NCBI GenBank assembly: GCA_963682175.1
Contig: OY821771.1
Span: 25,068,201 to 25,132,200 of the forward strand
Origin: Triglochin maritima
Lineage: Eukaryota; Streptophyta; Magnoliopsida; Alismatales; Juncaginaceae
DNA: 64,000 nt
Reading direction: 5' to 3'
A program made the position numbers and the translations under genes. Of this stretch, positions 20,163-30,447 are shown one piece after another (position 1 is the first letter of the stretch; each line of letters begins with the position of its first letter). The notes beneath the pieces are model-generated. The model did not search any database, had not been told where the DNA came from, and saw only the letters and a program-made list of their open reading frames with translations.

Positions 20163-22738
20163 TGAGTCTTCGCTGAGCCTACAAACATTCTAACGGCCTG
20201 CATTGGTGTTAGAGGTGTTCGTTGGTTTTGTGGTGCTTTCTCCAATTGGCGGATGAGATTGAGATTTAAAGGTTCATCCATGGGTTCCTGTTGCCTACCA
20301 GAGTTGAACACATGAAACTCGGCACTCATGTTACCGAATGAGAGCTTCATGAGACCATTTCTACAATTAATCAAAGCATTGGAGGTTGCCAGAAATGGTC
20401 TACCCAAAATCAAAGGTATTTGAGAGTGGGTGTTCGCAACAGGATTGGTATCGAGGACAACAAAATCGACTGGAAATATAAAATCTCCAACTTTGATAAG
20501 CACGTCCTCGATAATCCCCATGGGAATACGATTGGATCTATCCGCCAGTTGGAGGGTGATCTTAGTTGGTTTCAATTCTCCCAAGTTCAACTGTTGATAA
20601 ACAGAGAATGGGAGGAGGTTGACCGCTGATCCTAAATCAAGCAAAACATTGCTAAGTCTAGTGTCCCCTATCGTACACTGAATAGTAGGACACCCAGGGT
20701 CCTTGTATTTTGTGTAGGTGGGATTGGACAAAAGTGAGCTGATATTTGCAGCCAAGAACGCTTTCTTAGGAACATTGGTCTTCCTCTTGGTTGTGCAGAG
20801 ATCCTTCAACACTTTGGCATTTTGAGGTATTTGTTGGATGACATCCAACAAGGGGATGTTAACCTTTACTTGCTTAAACACCTCTACTATCTTGTCCATG
20901 TTGTCACTCTGCTTTTTGTTTAACCTACTTGGATAGGGAGCTTTTGGCAGGTAGGTTTTCTGTTGTGCCTGAGAAGAAAGCTTTGGTGTATTACCCTCAC
21001 CCTCAGCTTCTTCTTCACCACCATTCCCACTGGGGGGCTGCATAGATGGTGGTGGGTGTGGCAAGGAAATGTGATTGTCAACCTGTTTTCCATTCCTTAA
21101 GGTCACAATGGAATTGACATGGTGAACAGGTTCCTCCACATGGTTCACTTGCCTCCCCCGAGGTACCACATTCTCATTTTGCATTTGTTGTTGTTGGTAC
21201 ATTCGGGGGTTAGCCTCAGGCAGGCTAGGAAAAGACCCTCTCTCTCTTTCATGTACAGACTGAGCCAATTGGCCCATTTGAAGCTCTAGAGATTTCATGG
21301 TCTGCTGATTTGAAGTGAGAACTTGACTCGTGGTTGACATAAAAATTTTCATTGAGTTTTCAAGTCCACGAGTCAAGGTCTCAAGCGAATTGAATCGGGT
21401 TTCCATATTATTGGAATTTGGGAAACCCGATTGATTGGTGGTTTGCGCTTGGGGTGGCTGATAGGAATGCGCATGCATGAGAGGTTGGTGTGATTGGTAA
21501 GGTGGTCTCGAAGAGTTTGGAGGACCACCCGGGGCATTAGTTTGGTTCCATGAAAAATTTGGGTGGTTCCTCCATCCAGGATTATAAGATGATGAGTATG
21601 GGTCATTCCTGGCTCTATCATAGACGGCGTTGACACGCTCCATCTCAGGAGGAATGAACTCACACTCGCTTTCTACATGACCTATCCTACCACATGAATG
21701 ACAGGGAACTGGACCAGATGTAGACATGTGAGATGCACTTTGTTGGTTTTGGAGCTCAATCGAGTCCATACGGCGCATTAAGGCCGCCATGCGTGCCTCG
21801 GTGGCCGTAGTGGTATCGATAGCAAATGCGGTACCCGATCTAGTCGAGTTTGCATTCACGATCCTCGCTCCTATACTAGATGATGCAGGTGGTTCCCTTA
21901 CACTCTCCCATTGCATGGTTTTCTCAGCGAGGTCTTCTAGGAAGGCCCATGCCTCCCTTTCATCCTTTCCCAAGAACTCTCCTTGACACATGGACTCAAG
22001 GAGCATTCTGGCCGGGATGTGAAGACCCTCATACACAATCTGACAAAGACGCCACAACTCAATGCCATGGTGAGGGCACGAGGATAGTAGCTCTTTGAAC
22101 CTCTCAAGATATGCATGAAATGGTTCGGTCTCATGTTGATAGAACGAATTGATTTCGTTCCTCAATTTTTGAGTCCGATGATTAGGAATGTACTTCTTGA
22201 GGAATGCAGATTGAAACTCATCCCAAGTCCTAAAGGAATTCGTCTGGTTGCTGTACAACCACTTCTTGGCGTCATCCTTTAGTGCAAAAGGAACGAGCCT
22301 AAGATGGATGGAGTCTGTGCTAAGTTGTTGCAGCTTGAACATAGCACAGACCTCCTCAAATTCCATGAGAAAGATATAGGGGTCACCTTTCCCAGTGAAA
22401 TGAGGGAGCATGGAGATAAACTGAGGCTTAACCTCAAAATGGTTCCCATTAGCCTCTGGCAATACGATGCATGAGGGTAGAGCTGTACGGCTCGGGTAGC
22501 ATCGATCACGTAGAGGTATGGGAACGACAACTGGAAGCACTGGTCGAACAGGTTGGTCCAGCAACTGCTCCTCCTCACGGAAATTAGCAGCCATTGAACC
22601 CGGACTGCGTGCGACACGAGAGGAGGGAGGTGTCGAGAAATCGATGACCGAAGCCGGATTGACCACGCTCCTCGTCAAACAACCACTCTCGTCTCGTGTC
22701 CACGAAAGCATGCACAAAGGTGCACACACACAAAACAA
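20117..22738 (-). CDS. A2 gag-protease polyprotein (873 residues)
   Basis: Open frame of an Athila-like gag fused to protease. Starts are possible at 22738 or at the second ATG at 22594 (MAANFREEE), which A1 and A3 share. Capsid is about residues 110-270 (GDPYIFLMEFEEVC, CPHHGIELW), the CCHC knuckle is residues 346-359 (CHSCGRIGHVESEC), then a proline/glutamine-rich stretch with a coiled coil (SLELQMGQLAQSVHERE). The protease region has LLDLGSAVNLLPF, the D-L-G form of the active site usual in Athila, and LGRPFLATSNAL. It would make virus-like particles and process itself, but RT would have to come from another element. The last residues are frame-shifted: the ancestral frame ran on into 20162-19605. 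Confidence 0.9.
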   Translation of the reverse strand: MFCVCAPLCMLSWTRDESGCLTRSVVNPASVIDFSTPPSSRVARSPGSMAANFREEEQLLDQPVRPVLPVVVPIPLRDRCYPSRTALPSCIVLPEANGNHFEVKPQFISMLPHFTGKGDPYIFLMEFEEVCAMFKLQQLSTDSIHLRLVPFALKDDAKKWLYSNQTNSFRTWDEFQSAFLKKYIPNHRTQKLRNEINSFYQHETEPFHAYLERFKELLSSCPHHGIELWRLCQIVYEGLHIPARMLLESMCQGEFLGKDEREAWAFLEDLAEKTMQWESVREPPASSSIGARIVNANSTRSGTAFAIDTTTATEARMAALMRRMDSIELQNQQSASHMSTSGPVPCHSCGRIGHVESECEFIPPEMERVNAVYDRARNDPYSSSYNPGWRNHPNFSWNQTNAPGGPPNSSRPPYQSHQPLMHAHSYQPPQAQTTNQSGFPNSNNMETRFNSLETLTRGLENSMKIFMSTTSQVLTSNQQTMKSLELQMGQLAQSVHERERGSFPSLPEANPRMYQQQQMQNENVVPRGRQVNHVEEPVHHVNSIVTLRNGKQVDNHISLPHPPPSMQPPSGNGGEEEAEGEGNTPKLSSQAQQKTYLPKAPYPSRLNKKQSDNMDKIVEVFKQVKVNIPLLDVIQQIPQNAKVLKDLCTTKRKTNVPKKAFLAANISSLLSNPTYTKYKDPGCPTIQCTIGDTRLSNVLLDLGSAVNLLPFSVYQQLNLGELKPTKITLQLADRSNRIPMGIIEDVLIKVGDFIFPVDFVVLDTNPVANTHSQIPLILGRPFLATSNALINCRNGLMKLSFGNMSAEFHVFNSGRQQEPMDEPLNLNLIRQLEKAPQNQRTPLTPMQAVRMFVGSAKTHCLSLQCNRVSWPRT

Positions 22739-23771
22739 ATTATTATTATTATTTTTTTTAACAAAGAATGTGCGTAGAGGAGAATACGGGGGAACACAGG
22801 AGAGAAAGAATGACTCAGGAGAGAAGGGAAGAAGTCCTTATGCTACGGCGGATGGGTACAGGTAGAAGCACACAAGCAAACAAGGCTCAAGCAATCCTAA
22901 GGTCGCTATAGGTCCTTACAGCTAGACGACGCCTAACTGCGAGGTCACACGGCCTCAACACGCCTCACCTCCCTACAACGAGGACCACAAAGCCCAGCAA
23001 GTGAGCCAAGATCCGGGGATCTCGTCTCTCATACTATCGACAAAGTGGGCAACGCCGATCAGGTCATGACGGTCGGGACCGGATCACTCTCCTAATGCGT
23101 CCGAATTCCTTAAGGCCAATGTCTACTTGATTTTAAAATTAGGCTCTTGATTAGTGTGGTTTTTGGGGCGAAGGAAAGGGTGATGAAATCCCCCACCTTA
23201 TCTTTTATGGGACAACCCCTCCTTAGTAGCGTTTTGGAGTCCTAAATCTAGCAATCAACTCTCCAAACAACGCTCAACTCACACTTGTTGCAATGCACTT
23301 CCTACTAACTAATGCATGTTCATACGAAATGCATGAATGAGAGTAGAAGGTGCGTACCTCACGTCAGCTCTCAGCAACAGAAAATAAAACTAAGATAAAA
23401 GACAATCTAAATGCCTAAGTCACATACATGATGCATGACCTAAACAAGAATGAATGCCTAATCTTTTGCTTTGAGTTTTAGGGTCCAAGTTGCTTAAAGG
23501 AGGTTTGATTATTGATCTGGGAATGAACTATAAGTCAAAACATGCCAAATTGAGTCCCAGATAACTAGATCATTTAGAGCAACAACAGCAAGAAATTAAA
23601 AGATGAACAGAGCTCACCAGACCGCTGATTGGCGGTCTGAAGTGCTCAGGTCGTCTGGAAATTTCTCCAGTAGCCTCCACTTGCTATTCTCAGTCTCCTG
23701 AAAAAAAGAAAAACTACAACACACAAATTAAATCCACTCGAATCGTCCAAACAAGAGTCTGGACTGGCACC
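22739..23771 (-). other. Leader of A2
   Basis: Untranslated, closely matching the A1 leader. It contains one GACCGCTGATTGGCGGTC palindrome at 23620-23637. No convincing frame other than the extreme N-terminus of gag. Confidence 0.75.
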
Positions 23772-23789
23772 TCCCCGGCAACGGCGCCA
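23772..23789 (-). other. Primer-binding site of A2
   Basis: Complement reads TGGCGCCGTTGCCGGGGA, the tRNA-Asp type, eight bases inside the LTR edge at 23798. Confidence 0.92.
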
Positions 23790-23797
23790 AAAAAACT

Positions 23798-25158
23798 TGT
23801 TGAACGTTTTAATTTAAACCGCAAGTGCACGGCCGCGATGAAGCGGTGGCAAGTACGGGTCGTCCTCAGGGAGGAGAGCAGCCTCGTTCTTGTACGATGT
23901 TTATGCTAACATACGCTACACTACGCTAAGAAGTATGAAATGTGAAAGAAGCAATCAAACGATGAAATAAGAACTAAGCTAATAACAAAACAAGAATGCT
24001 GGAATTTCAGGAAGGTAAAACCCCTAAGGGGTGGAGTGAGTGCACACAAGCAAAGAGGTGGGTGTAGAATACATTCTTTAAGCACATGAAGGTGGTGTTT
24101 ATCAAGCATAGGAACTGTCTAAATGTTATGGCAAAACCTATCAATCTATTCACCAACTTAGTTGATTAACATTTACATATGCAAGGTGTTTATTTCAGAA
24201 CCTAAACAAGCATGAGAGGTGTCTAATCATTTTGGCAAAACTCATCAAGTTATAAATTCTATCCTAAACAAACAAGCATACATTCATGTTTAATCAACAC
24301 ATTGAAATTAAAGCATTCATCCCATTCTCTAATGCATGTATGTACATCTACTCCACCCCCCAAAGGGGATGGAACTACTCACTAAACATTACACTAATTA
24401 TTAAACTATGGAAAGAAAGCATATTAAAACTAAGCTAGAATTAAAAGACGATTAAACTAAAACATACACAAACAATAAAAGAAGCATAAACAAACAATGA
24501 AAGAAACACAAAACTTTAGTGATAAAATGACTCACATTAAAAGTAGCATCCTCCTACTTTAGTGTGTGCTTCAAGGCCTCACTTCTAGTAGGAAGAATAA
24601 CCACTTAAAATATGGAGTGATTACAATAGGAGGTGAAGAGTTCTATTTATAGGCATGGAAAAAGGCAAACCGGGACAATCCCCCGACGTGGGACTAAACA
24701 AACACCAAAAATAGCCTAAACAAACATTAATACAAGTCCAGGAGAAATCTTGGCGGATCTGGACTAATCCAGACCGCCAATTGGCTGTCCAAAATGTCCG
24801 GATCCAGTTGAGATTTATTCTGGGCTTTTCTTTGTGCTTTTGGTGGTCGTTGATGCATCTACTTCGTTTGTTGGAGCTCCGACCCGAATCCAATTGCTAA
24901 AATACTCCCCATGATGGTGTGAAGTATTCTGTTTTACTCTTAGGTCCCTCTGTCTTACGATCAGGTCCTTCTCCCTTGCATCTTGGTCCCCAGATCTCAC
25001 AATCCAGTCCTTTTTCCCAGCTTTTGGGTCCTTTTATGTTTCATCTCTTCAAACCTATTTATTCCTGAAAACTAAACATAAAACTCGTGACATAGCATTG
25101 TTTAGGTGAAAGATAATGGATAAAAGATACAAATATGAGCATGAAATGATGTCAATCA
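23798..25158 (-). repeat. 5' LTR of A2 (1361 bp)
   Basis: Same ends as the 3' LTR; it lacks 30 bp after 23897. The small GGACC-repeat ORF is intact (24815-25000, minus). The palindrome at 24772-24789 has one broken pair (GGCTGTC). It is followed by the target duplication CAAAC at 25159-25163. Confidence 0.92.
24643..24694 (-). promoter_or_regulatory. snRNA-like USE plus TATA in A2 5' LTR
   Basis: Minus strand GTCCCACGTCG (one mismatch to the consensus, 24694-24684), 32-bp spacer, TATAAATAG (24651-24643). This is the copy that would drive A2 itself. Confidence 0.7.
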
Positions 25159-25913
25159 CAAACTTCCATCTAACCATCCATTATTTAATAATAAATAATC
25201 TTAGCCACGAATTAAATCAATTATGGACCAATTCCATGCATGATCTAATTAATTCTTAAATTAATTCTGCAGAAAACCGTCTGGACCCGTCGACCGTTTC
25301 GAGGTTCGGTCGACCTCTCGAACCAGGTTTCGGTCGACCATTCAATAACTCGATCGACCGTTCGTAACAGGAATTCTTCCATCTCTATGTTCGGTCGACC
25401 GACCGATTACATTCGGTCGACCGTTCGAACAGATGAAAATTCCCTGTTATCGGTCGAGACACATCCAGTCGACCGTGCCCGATCGGTCGACCGTTTACTG
25501 CTAACCGGTCGACCGTTTGAGCACTGTTCTGCAGACTTGTCAAATTTCGGTTTAACCCCTACAAAATTTGACATTTCGGGATTAGTAGTAAATTCACAAC
25601 TTATGTAACATATTATCCTATGCAATGATCAATCATTACACCCCATAATATTTACATCACATATGAATTTAATTTAGATTCTAATTATGTTACTAATCAC
25701 AACATAATTTTGATTTTGCTTGTTCACCCATGTGTTATATTTTCTACATGAAACTCGATACATCTTATGAACTCAAAATCCCCATTTCTTGTTTCCCAGT
25801 TTTATGGTGTGACCTATGGGAGGATCTAAACTAAGTTGGGAGTGATATTAAGAACTTAATATCACAACCTATAAGCGGTATCTAGGTACACATTATAGCT
25901 CCCAATTAGTTAG
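25159..25913 (-). repeat. 5' LTR of copia H, outer part
   Basis: Resumes exactly where 16607 stopped, after the CAAAC duplication, and follows the 3' LTR copy up to about 9645. It stops at 25913, where SIRE-like gag sequence begins. Palindrome cluster 3 (25285-25530) corresponds to cluster 2. Confidence 0.88.
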
Positions 25914-27484
25914 AACCCAAACCATTTTGGTTTTAGGAGCCCACACACTTGAGGAACTATGGTTAATGAACATATGCTTGCCATTTAATGTAGTGTCAGA
26001 TACATGGTTTTTCAATTTTGAATTGTAACCTAAACCATGTTTTTGCAAGGATTGCCTTTGAATACCTAATAACATGTTGAGCATATGAGTTCCATTTGTG
26101 AATCTTTCTAAATCTTTTCTTTATTGCAAATTACAAGCTTGAAGATTTAGTTGATCATAATTTATGGGTGTCGCTTTTAATTTATCAATATTTGATGCAT
26201 TCTTTTGAAATTTATTAATCACCTCATTCTTCACATTCATGCTTATTTCAATTTGGCTTTGGAGATCTTTGATTAACTTTCTAGCATTCTTGTTTTTATC
26301 ACAAATGATCTCATATTGTTTAACTAAATCATGGAATGCATTTTGAAGTTCATCATAAGAATATATTTCTTCTTTAGAACATGAACTATCACTAGCATAT
26401 GACTTAGATGAGCATGAATTTGATCTATTTGAGTAAGAGTTAGAAGATACCTCACTTCCTTCATCTTGAATTGCCATGTAGCACATATGCACATATTCCT
26501 TTGTTGATGAAGGTGCGGTTGATTTGGATGATGACGACCATGAATCGTCCCAAGTGCCCTAGTGACCTTCGAACCTCTTCTCTTACTCCTCTCCTTTTCT
26601 CTCCTTCTCTCCCTTCTCTCATTTTTCTTTTCTCCATCTCTTCTCTCATTTTCGCTCTCCTCCCTCTCTTTTTCTTTTTCTCTTTTCTCACTTCTTCTAC
26701 CTCTTCTTTCATTCTTTTCTCCCTTATCCCTCTTGAGGTATTTGAAGAAGTCTTGGGCAAGGACCTCAATGTCCTCTTCTTCCACTCTTCTTGGCTCATC
26801 AAAGTTTGCATGCAATGCCACCATGGAGTTTTTCTTTGAAGCTTCCTTCTCTTTTCGATGACTCAATTGGAGCTCATAGGCCATGAGATTTCCAATGAGT
26901 TCCTCCATCTTCAATTTTGAAAGAGCGTGCGATTCTTCAATTGCGACGACCTTGTCTTCCCAATCGTTGCTCAATGACCGGAGGAATTTTTTAGTCATCT
27001 CTCCTTCATTTATCCTTCTTCCAAGAATCAAAAGAGAGTTAGTAATATCGGTTAAGCGAGTGTTCATGTCGCTTATGTTCTCACCGATATGCATAGAAAA
27101 TATTTCATATTTATGCATGAGGAGACTTATCCTAGTTTCTTTGGTTTTACTATCACCCTCATGATGCATTTTTAACTTATGCCATATTTCATTTGCACTT
27201 TCACAACCCCTAATTCTATAGTATTCTCCCTCATTAAGGCCACAATAAAGAATGTTCATGATTTTAGAATTCATTTCAATTTCTTTCATTTGAGCCCTAG
27301 ATAGAGAATCTAACTCATCTTCATTTGGGGGTATGTATGGATTTTGAATAAACTTCCAATACTTAAGGTCATTTGATATTAAAAAGATTTTCATTCTATT
27401 TTTCCAATAATCATAATTTGACCCATTAAGCAAAGGAGGTCTTGTGGTGCATAAACCCTCTAAGTGATTAGATGTTGTACCCAT
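25914..27484 (-). pseudogene. SIRE-like gag, frame-shifted and truncated
   Basis: Starts at 27484 (MGTTSNHLEGL). It has the copia gag region typical of SIRE/Maximus (FNGSNYDYWKNRM-like PPLLNGSNYDYWKNRM, EIWHKLKMHHEG, MTKKFLRSLSNDWEDK). A long charged run of Glu, Arg and Lys (about residues 255-310) follows, encoded by a GA-rich simple repeat at about 26580-26720. The frame then slips near 26490 into 26121-26492 (serine-rich, then a coiled coil). A piece at 25914-26084 ends in VWAPKTKMVWV, the region just before protease in this group. No usable zinc knuckle is seen. A second stop lies near 26121. Confidence 0.85.
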
Positions 27485-27519
27485 GCTAAAATTACGGTAA
27501 AGTAATGAAATTTAGCTAA

Positions 27520-27537
27520 CAAAGCTCTGATACCAAA
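27520..27537 (-). other. Primer-binding site of the SIRE-like element
   Basis: Minus strand TTTGGTATCAGAGCTTTG directly adjoining the LTR end CCTACA. TGGTATCAGAGC is the exact initiator tRNA-Met complement. Confidence 0.92.
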
Positions 27538-28778
27538 TGTAGGATCGTGGGGGTTGGGTTTAATCTAATCGCTTTCAAGCTAATCCCTAACTAATCAAGA
27601 AATAAACGCAGCGGAAACAAATTAAAAGCTAGTAGGGAAAAGGAGATGCAAACCACAAAGAGATGGGTCGGTTTTTATAGAGGTTCGGCACCCCACCCGG
27701 GTCCTAGTCCTCTCTTGCAAGCTCCGCCTATGACTTCACTATCCGCTCCCCGTTCGGGGCCGGGAGACAACGCCTTACAACCGTCAAACTCGCGAACAAC
27801 CCTCGCTGAGCTTGGAATCCTCTTCTCACAATCCGAGAAGGATCACTTCGGGCTCTCACCGAAGTCTATACTCTTGTGACAAACTTTGCAACTGAGTGGG
27901 ATTCACTCTCTTATTGAGCACACTTTGAGTAGGATGAGTAATTGATCAAGTGTGTATAGTTTAGGCTTGTGGAGTGTAGAAATGGGAGCTTTGAGGATTG
28001 AGGTTTCTCTCTAATGGATTGGGACAATTGGAGTTTGAGAGTTGTGTTAACAACAGGTCTTGATCCTCTATTTATAAGCTCCTAAAGTTTTCTAGCCGTT
28101 TGGACAAAATTTGATTGGGTTTTGTGCAAGATACACAAAGCAGAAAAATTGGCTATAGCAGGGAATTTTGTTTCTTGAAGAATTGTTCAACCGGTCGACC
28201 GAAACAAGGTCGTCGTTCGACTGGTTACCAAATGTATTTTGGGGTTAAGTTTGTTTTATACGAATACGACCGTTATAGGAATACGACAAGAAAAACGGTC
28301 ATATTAAAATCTGGGATCGGTCGACCGGTAGAGTTCGGTAAAATCACTGTGGAGAGTCTGTTATAAACCGGTCGAACTGAGACCTGGTTCGGTCGACCGG
28401 TTCACACAAGAAATCTGGGTTTAGGTTTTAAGTGATTTCTGACTAAGGTTTGGGTGATCTAATGAAGTCTAAATAAGGTGAAATTTTGTGTGTGACTTCT
28501 CTAAGGAACCTAGTGTGTATGTGATAAGTTTTTAGCTCTTGTATGCTAAATTTACAGATGTTCCTAAGACTCAAAATAAAATCAAGATTACAAGTCTTCA
28601 TATAGCTTTATTACAAATCTTGACTTGATTTCCTTCCTTCCATGAGTCTTGATCACCTGTAGAGGTTAGCACATGCAATATATATGCAATGCAATATGTG
28701 TGCTACTCTACATTACTTATGATTAAGATTAGGTTGATTAAATCATCAAAACGAGGATTAAGGCCAAAAAGCCAACAC
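27538..28778 (-). repeat. 5' LTR of the SIRE-like element (1241 bp)
   Basis: Element direction TGTTGGC ... GATCCTACA. A TATA-like CTTATAAATAG (minus) lies at about 28070-28080, with palindrome cluster 4 about 100-330 bp upstream of it. Related LTRs occur at 34910-36369, 52737-54193 and 60141-60609. Confidence 0.9.
28190..28405. repeat. GGTCGACC palindromes in SIRE-like LTR (cluster 4)
   Basis: Three full CCGGTCGACCG-type sites and about three half sites (CGTTCGACTGG, CCGGTCGAAC). Less dense than in the other SIRE-like LTRs (35280-35730 and 53370-53830), which suggests gain and loss of sites between copies. Confidence 0.75.
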
Positions 28779-28916
28779 TTCTTCCACTCCATCCTTATCC
28801 TCACCTCATCATTCCCCATAAAATAGGTCCACTAATCTAAGCATGTGTTAGGCTTCACTCAAGAGCATTAGCACAACAAATATAAGAGTGGAAATCCATT
28901 AGATGGTTATGGAACT
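28779..28916 (-). repeat. B-like LTR fragment F, left piece
   Basis: Minus-strand copy of the second half of a B-type LTR; compare the complement with about 61500-61640. It is cut on the left by the SIRE-like LTR and on the right by solo LTR E. The last five bases, GAACT, are E's target duplication. Confidence 0.75.
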
Positions 28917-30447
28917 TGATTGACATCATTTCATGCTTATATTTGTATCTTATATCTATTATCTTACACCTAAGCAATGCTACATGACGAGTTTTATGTT
29001 TGAATTTCAGAAATAAAGAGGTTTGAAGAGAAGAGTCATGAAAGGACCCAAAAGTAGGAAAAAAGACTTAATTGTGAGACCTGGGGACTATGATGCAAGG
29101 GAGAAGGAACTAAACGTAAGACAGAAGGACCTAAGAGCAAAACAGAAAACTCCACACCATCATGGGGAGTATTTTGGAAATTCGATTCGGGTCAGAGCTC
29201 CAATAAACAAAGTAGATGCATCCAAGACCAAGTAATAGATCAAGCAAAGCCCACAACAAAACTCAACCGGATCTGGAGCTTATAGACCGCTAATTGGCGG
29301 TCCAGATAGCTCTGGATCCGCATAACTTTTGGGAGCACGTGTATTAGTGTATGCTTAGTCTATTTTTGGTATTTGTTTAGTCTCACATCGGGGGATTATG
29401 CCGGATTAGCTTTTTCCATGCCTATAAATAGAACTCTTCACCTTCCATTGTAATCACCCTTTTCTTGATGGCATTCTCTCTACTAAGGAGTGAGCCTTGA
29501 AGCAAAAACTCAAGGTGGAGAAGAATGCTACCTTCAATGTGAGTCATTTGTTAATAAAATAATTCTTCTAGTTTCTTTTAATCTTGTCCTTTAATTTGTG
29601 CATGCTTGTTTAGTCCTCCCTTTCCTTTTAAGCTTCTTTAATATTTCTTGCTTTATTAGTGTAGTTTCATTTCAGTATAATGCTTCATTTTGTTAGAGTA
29701 GTTAGTTTAAATGTGTGTGAGTAGTTCCATCCCCATTTGGGGGGTGGAGAAATATGCGATATGATGATGTAGTGTATTAAGTGTGTGTTATCTTAATCCC
29801 TTGAGCTTTATCTGATTTCCATAACCATCTAATGGGTTTTCACTCTTATCTTTGATATGCTAATGCTTTTGAATGAAGCTTAGCTTATGCTTTGATTAGT
29901 GGACCTATTTTATGGGGAATGATAAGGTTAGGATATGGATGGAATTAATATTGGAAACACAATTTGTAGTGTATGTACTCTTGTTGCCTTTACCTTAGTT
30001 AATGTCTTGTATGTTTTAATGATGTAGTCTTATATTAATTCATGTGGAGGCATAGTAGGGTCTAGTCTTTATACATGAGTTCATTTAGCTTTATTCCAAT
30101 TATTGTCTTGTATGTTTTAATGATGTAGTCTAATCTTAATTCATGTGGAGGCAAAGTTGGATGTAGTTTTATGATTTCATACACTACATGTTGTGAGGAG
30201 CTTAATTGAACACACACATCTTTTTATTCACATTATTTCTCTACCCCCTATGTGGTTTAGTTTTATTGCTTCTCTTCCTTTCCTTTTTTGCATTCTAGTG
30301 TAGTTAGTGTAATCAATCTTTCTCTCCATTTTTTTACTACTCGCCTTTGCACAAACCAAACATCGACACACCTCCCAGTGGACGACCCGTATTTGCCACC
30401 GCTTCAACGTGGCCGCGCACTTGCGGTTTAAATAAAACGATCAGTCA
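28917..30447 (+). mobile_element. Solo LTR E (C-type, 1531 bp)
   Basis: Starts TGATTGACATC and ends GATCAGTCA, with the perfect target duplication GAACT (28912-28916 and 30448-30452), and no internal sequence. It is therefore a solo LTR left by recombination between two LTRs. It contains the GGACC ORF (29023-29235), a palindrome with one G-T change (29285-29302), the snRNA-like promoter, and a duplicated block of about 50 bp 101 bp apart (from 30003 and 30104), which also marks the C LTRs. Confidence 0.92.
29380..29431 (+). promoter_or_regulatory. snRNA-like USE plus TATA in solo LTR E
   Basis: GTCTCACATCG (one mismatch, 29380-29390), 32-bp spacer, TATAAATAG (29423-29431). As a solo LTR it could still act as a promoter toward 30448 and beyond. 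Confidence 0.65.

Larger units (their letters stand above)
16608..25158 (-). mobile_element. Complete Athila-like element A2 (gag-protease only)
   Basis: An 8551-bp element flanked by the perfect 5-bp duplication CAAAC. In element direction: 5' LTR 25158-23798, tRNA-Asp primer site, leader, gag-protease frame, a short extension ending in a stub of RT, a 1.6-kb untranslated module, purine tract, 3' LTR 17998-16608. There is no RT core, RNase H or integrase anywhere, so it is a non-autonomous derivative. The LTRs differ by one 30-bp indel and roughly a dozen substitutions seen by eye, so it inserted fairly recently. Confidence 0.93.
8492..25913 (-). mobile_element. Ty1/copia element H, split by A2
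   Basis: Minus-strand copia element. Its 5' LTR is 16079-16607 plus 25159-25913, separated by the insertion of A2. Its leader and primer site are at 14599-16078, gag-pol at 10521-14598, polypurine tract at 10425-10435 and 3' LTR at 8492-10424. Both outer ends are truncated: the 3' LTR lacks about 95 bp of its end, and the 5' LTR lacks about 780 bp, so no target duplication can be read. Two changed junctions suggest deletions after insertion. Confidence 0.85.
25914..28778 (-). mobile_element. SIRE/Maximus-like copia element, 5' part only
   Basis: Minus strand: 5' LTR (27538-28778), initiator tRNA-Met primer site and gag. It ends at 25913 against copia H LTR; pol and the 3' LTR are missing, so a large deletion joined it to H. 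It follows the B-like LTR fragment at 28779. Confidence 0.85.

Noticed and set aside
26471..26861. Plus-strand open frames rich in Ser, Leu and Phe
   Set aside because: They are the antisense of the GA-rich run in SIRE-like gag; a purine-only strand leaves pyrimidine frames open by chance.
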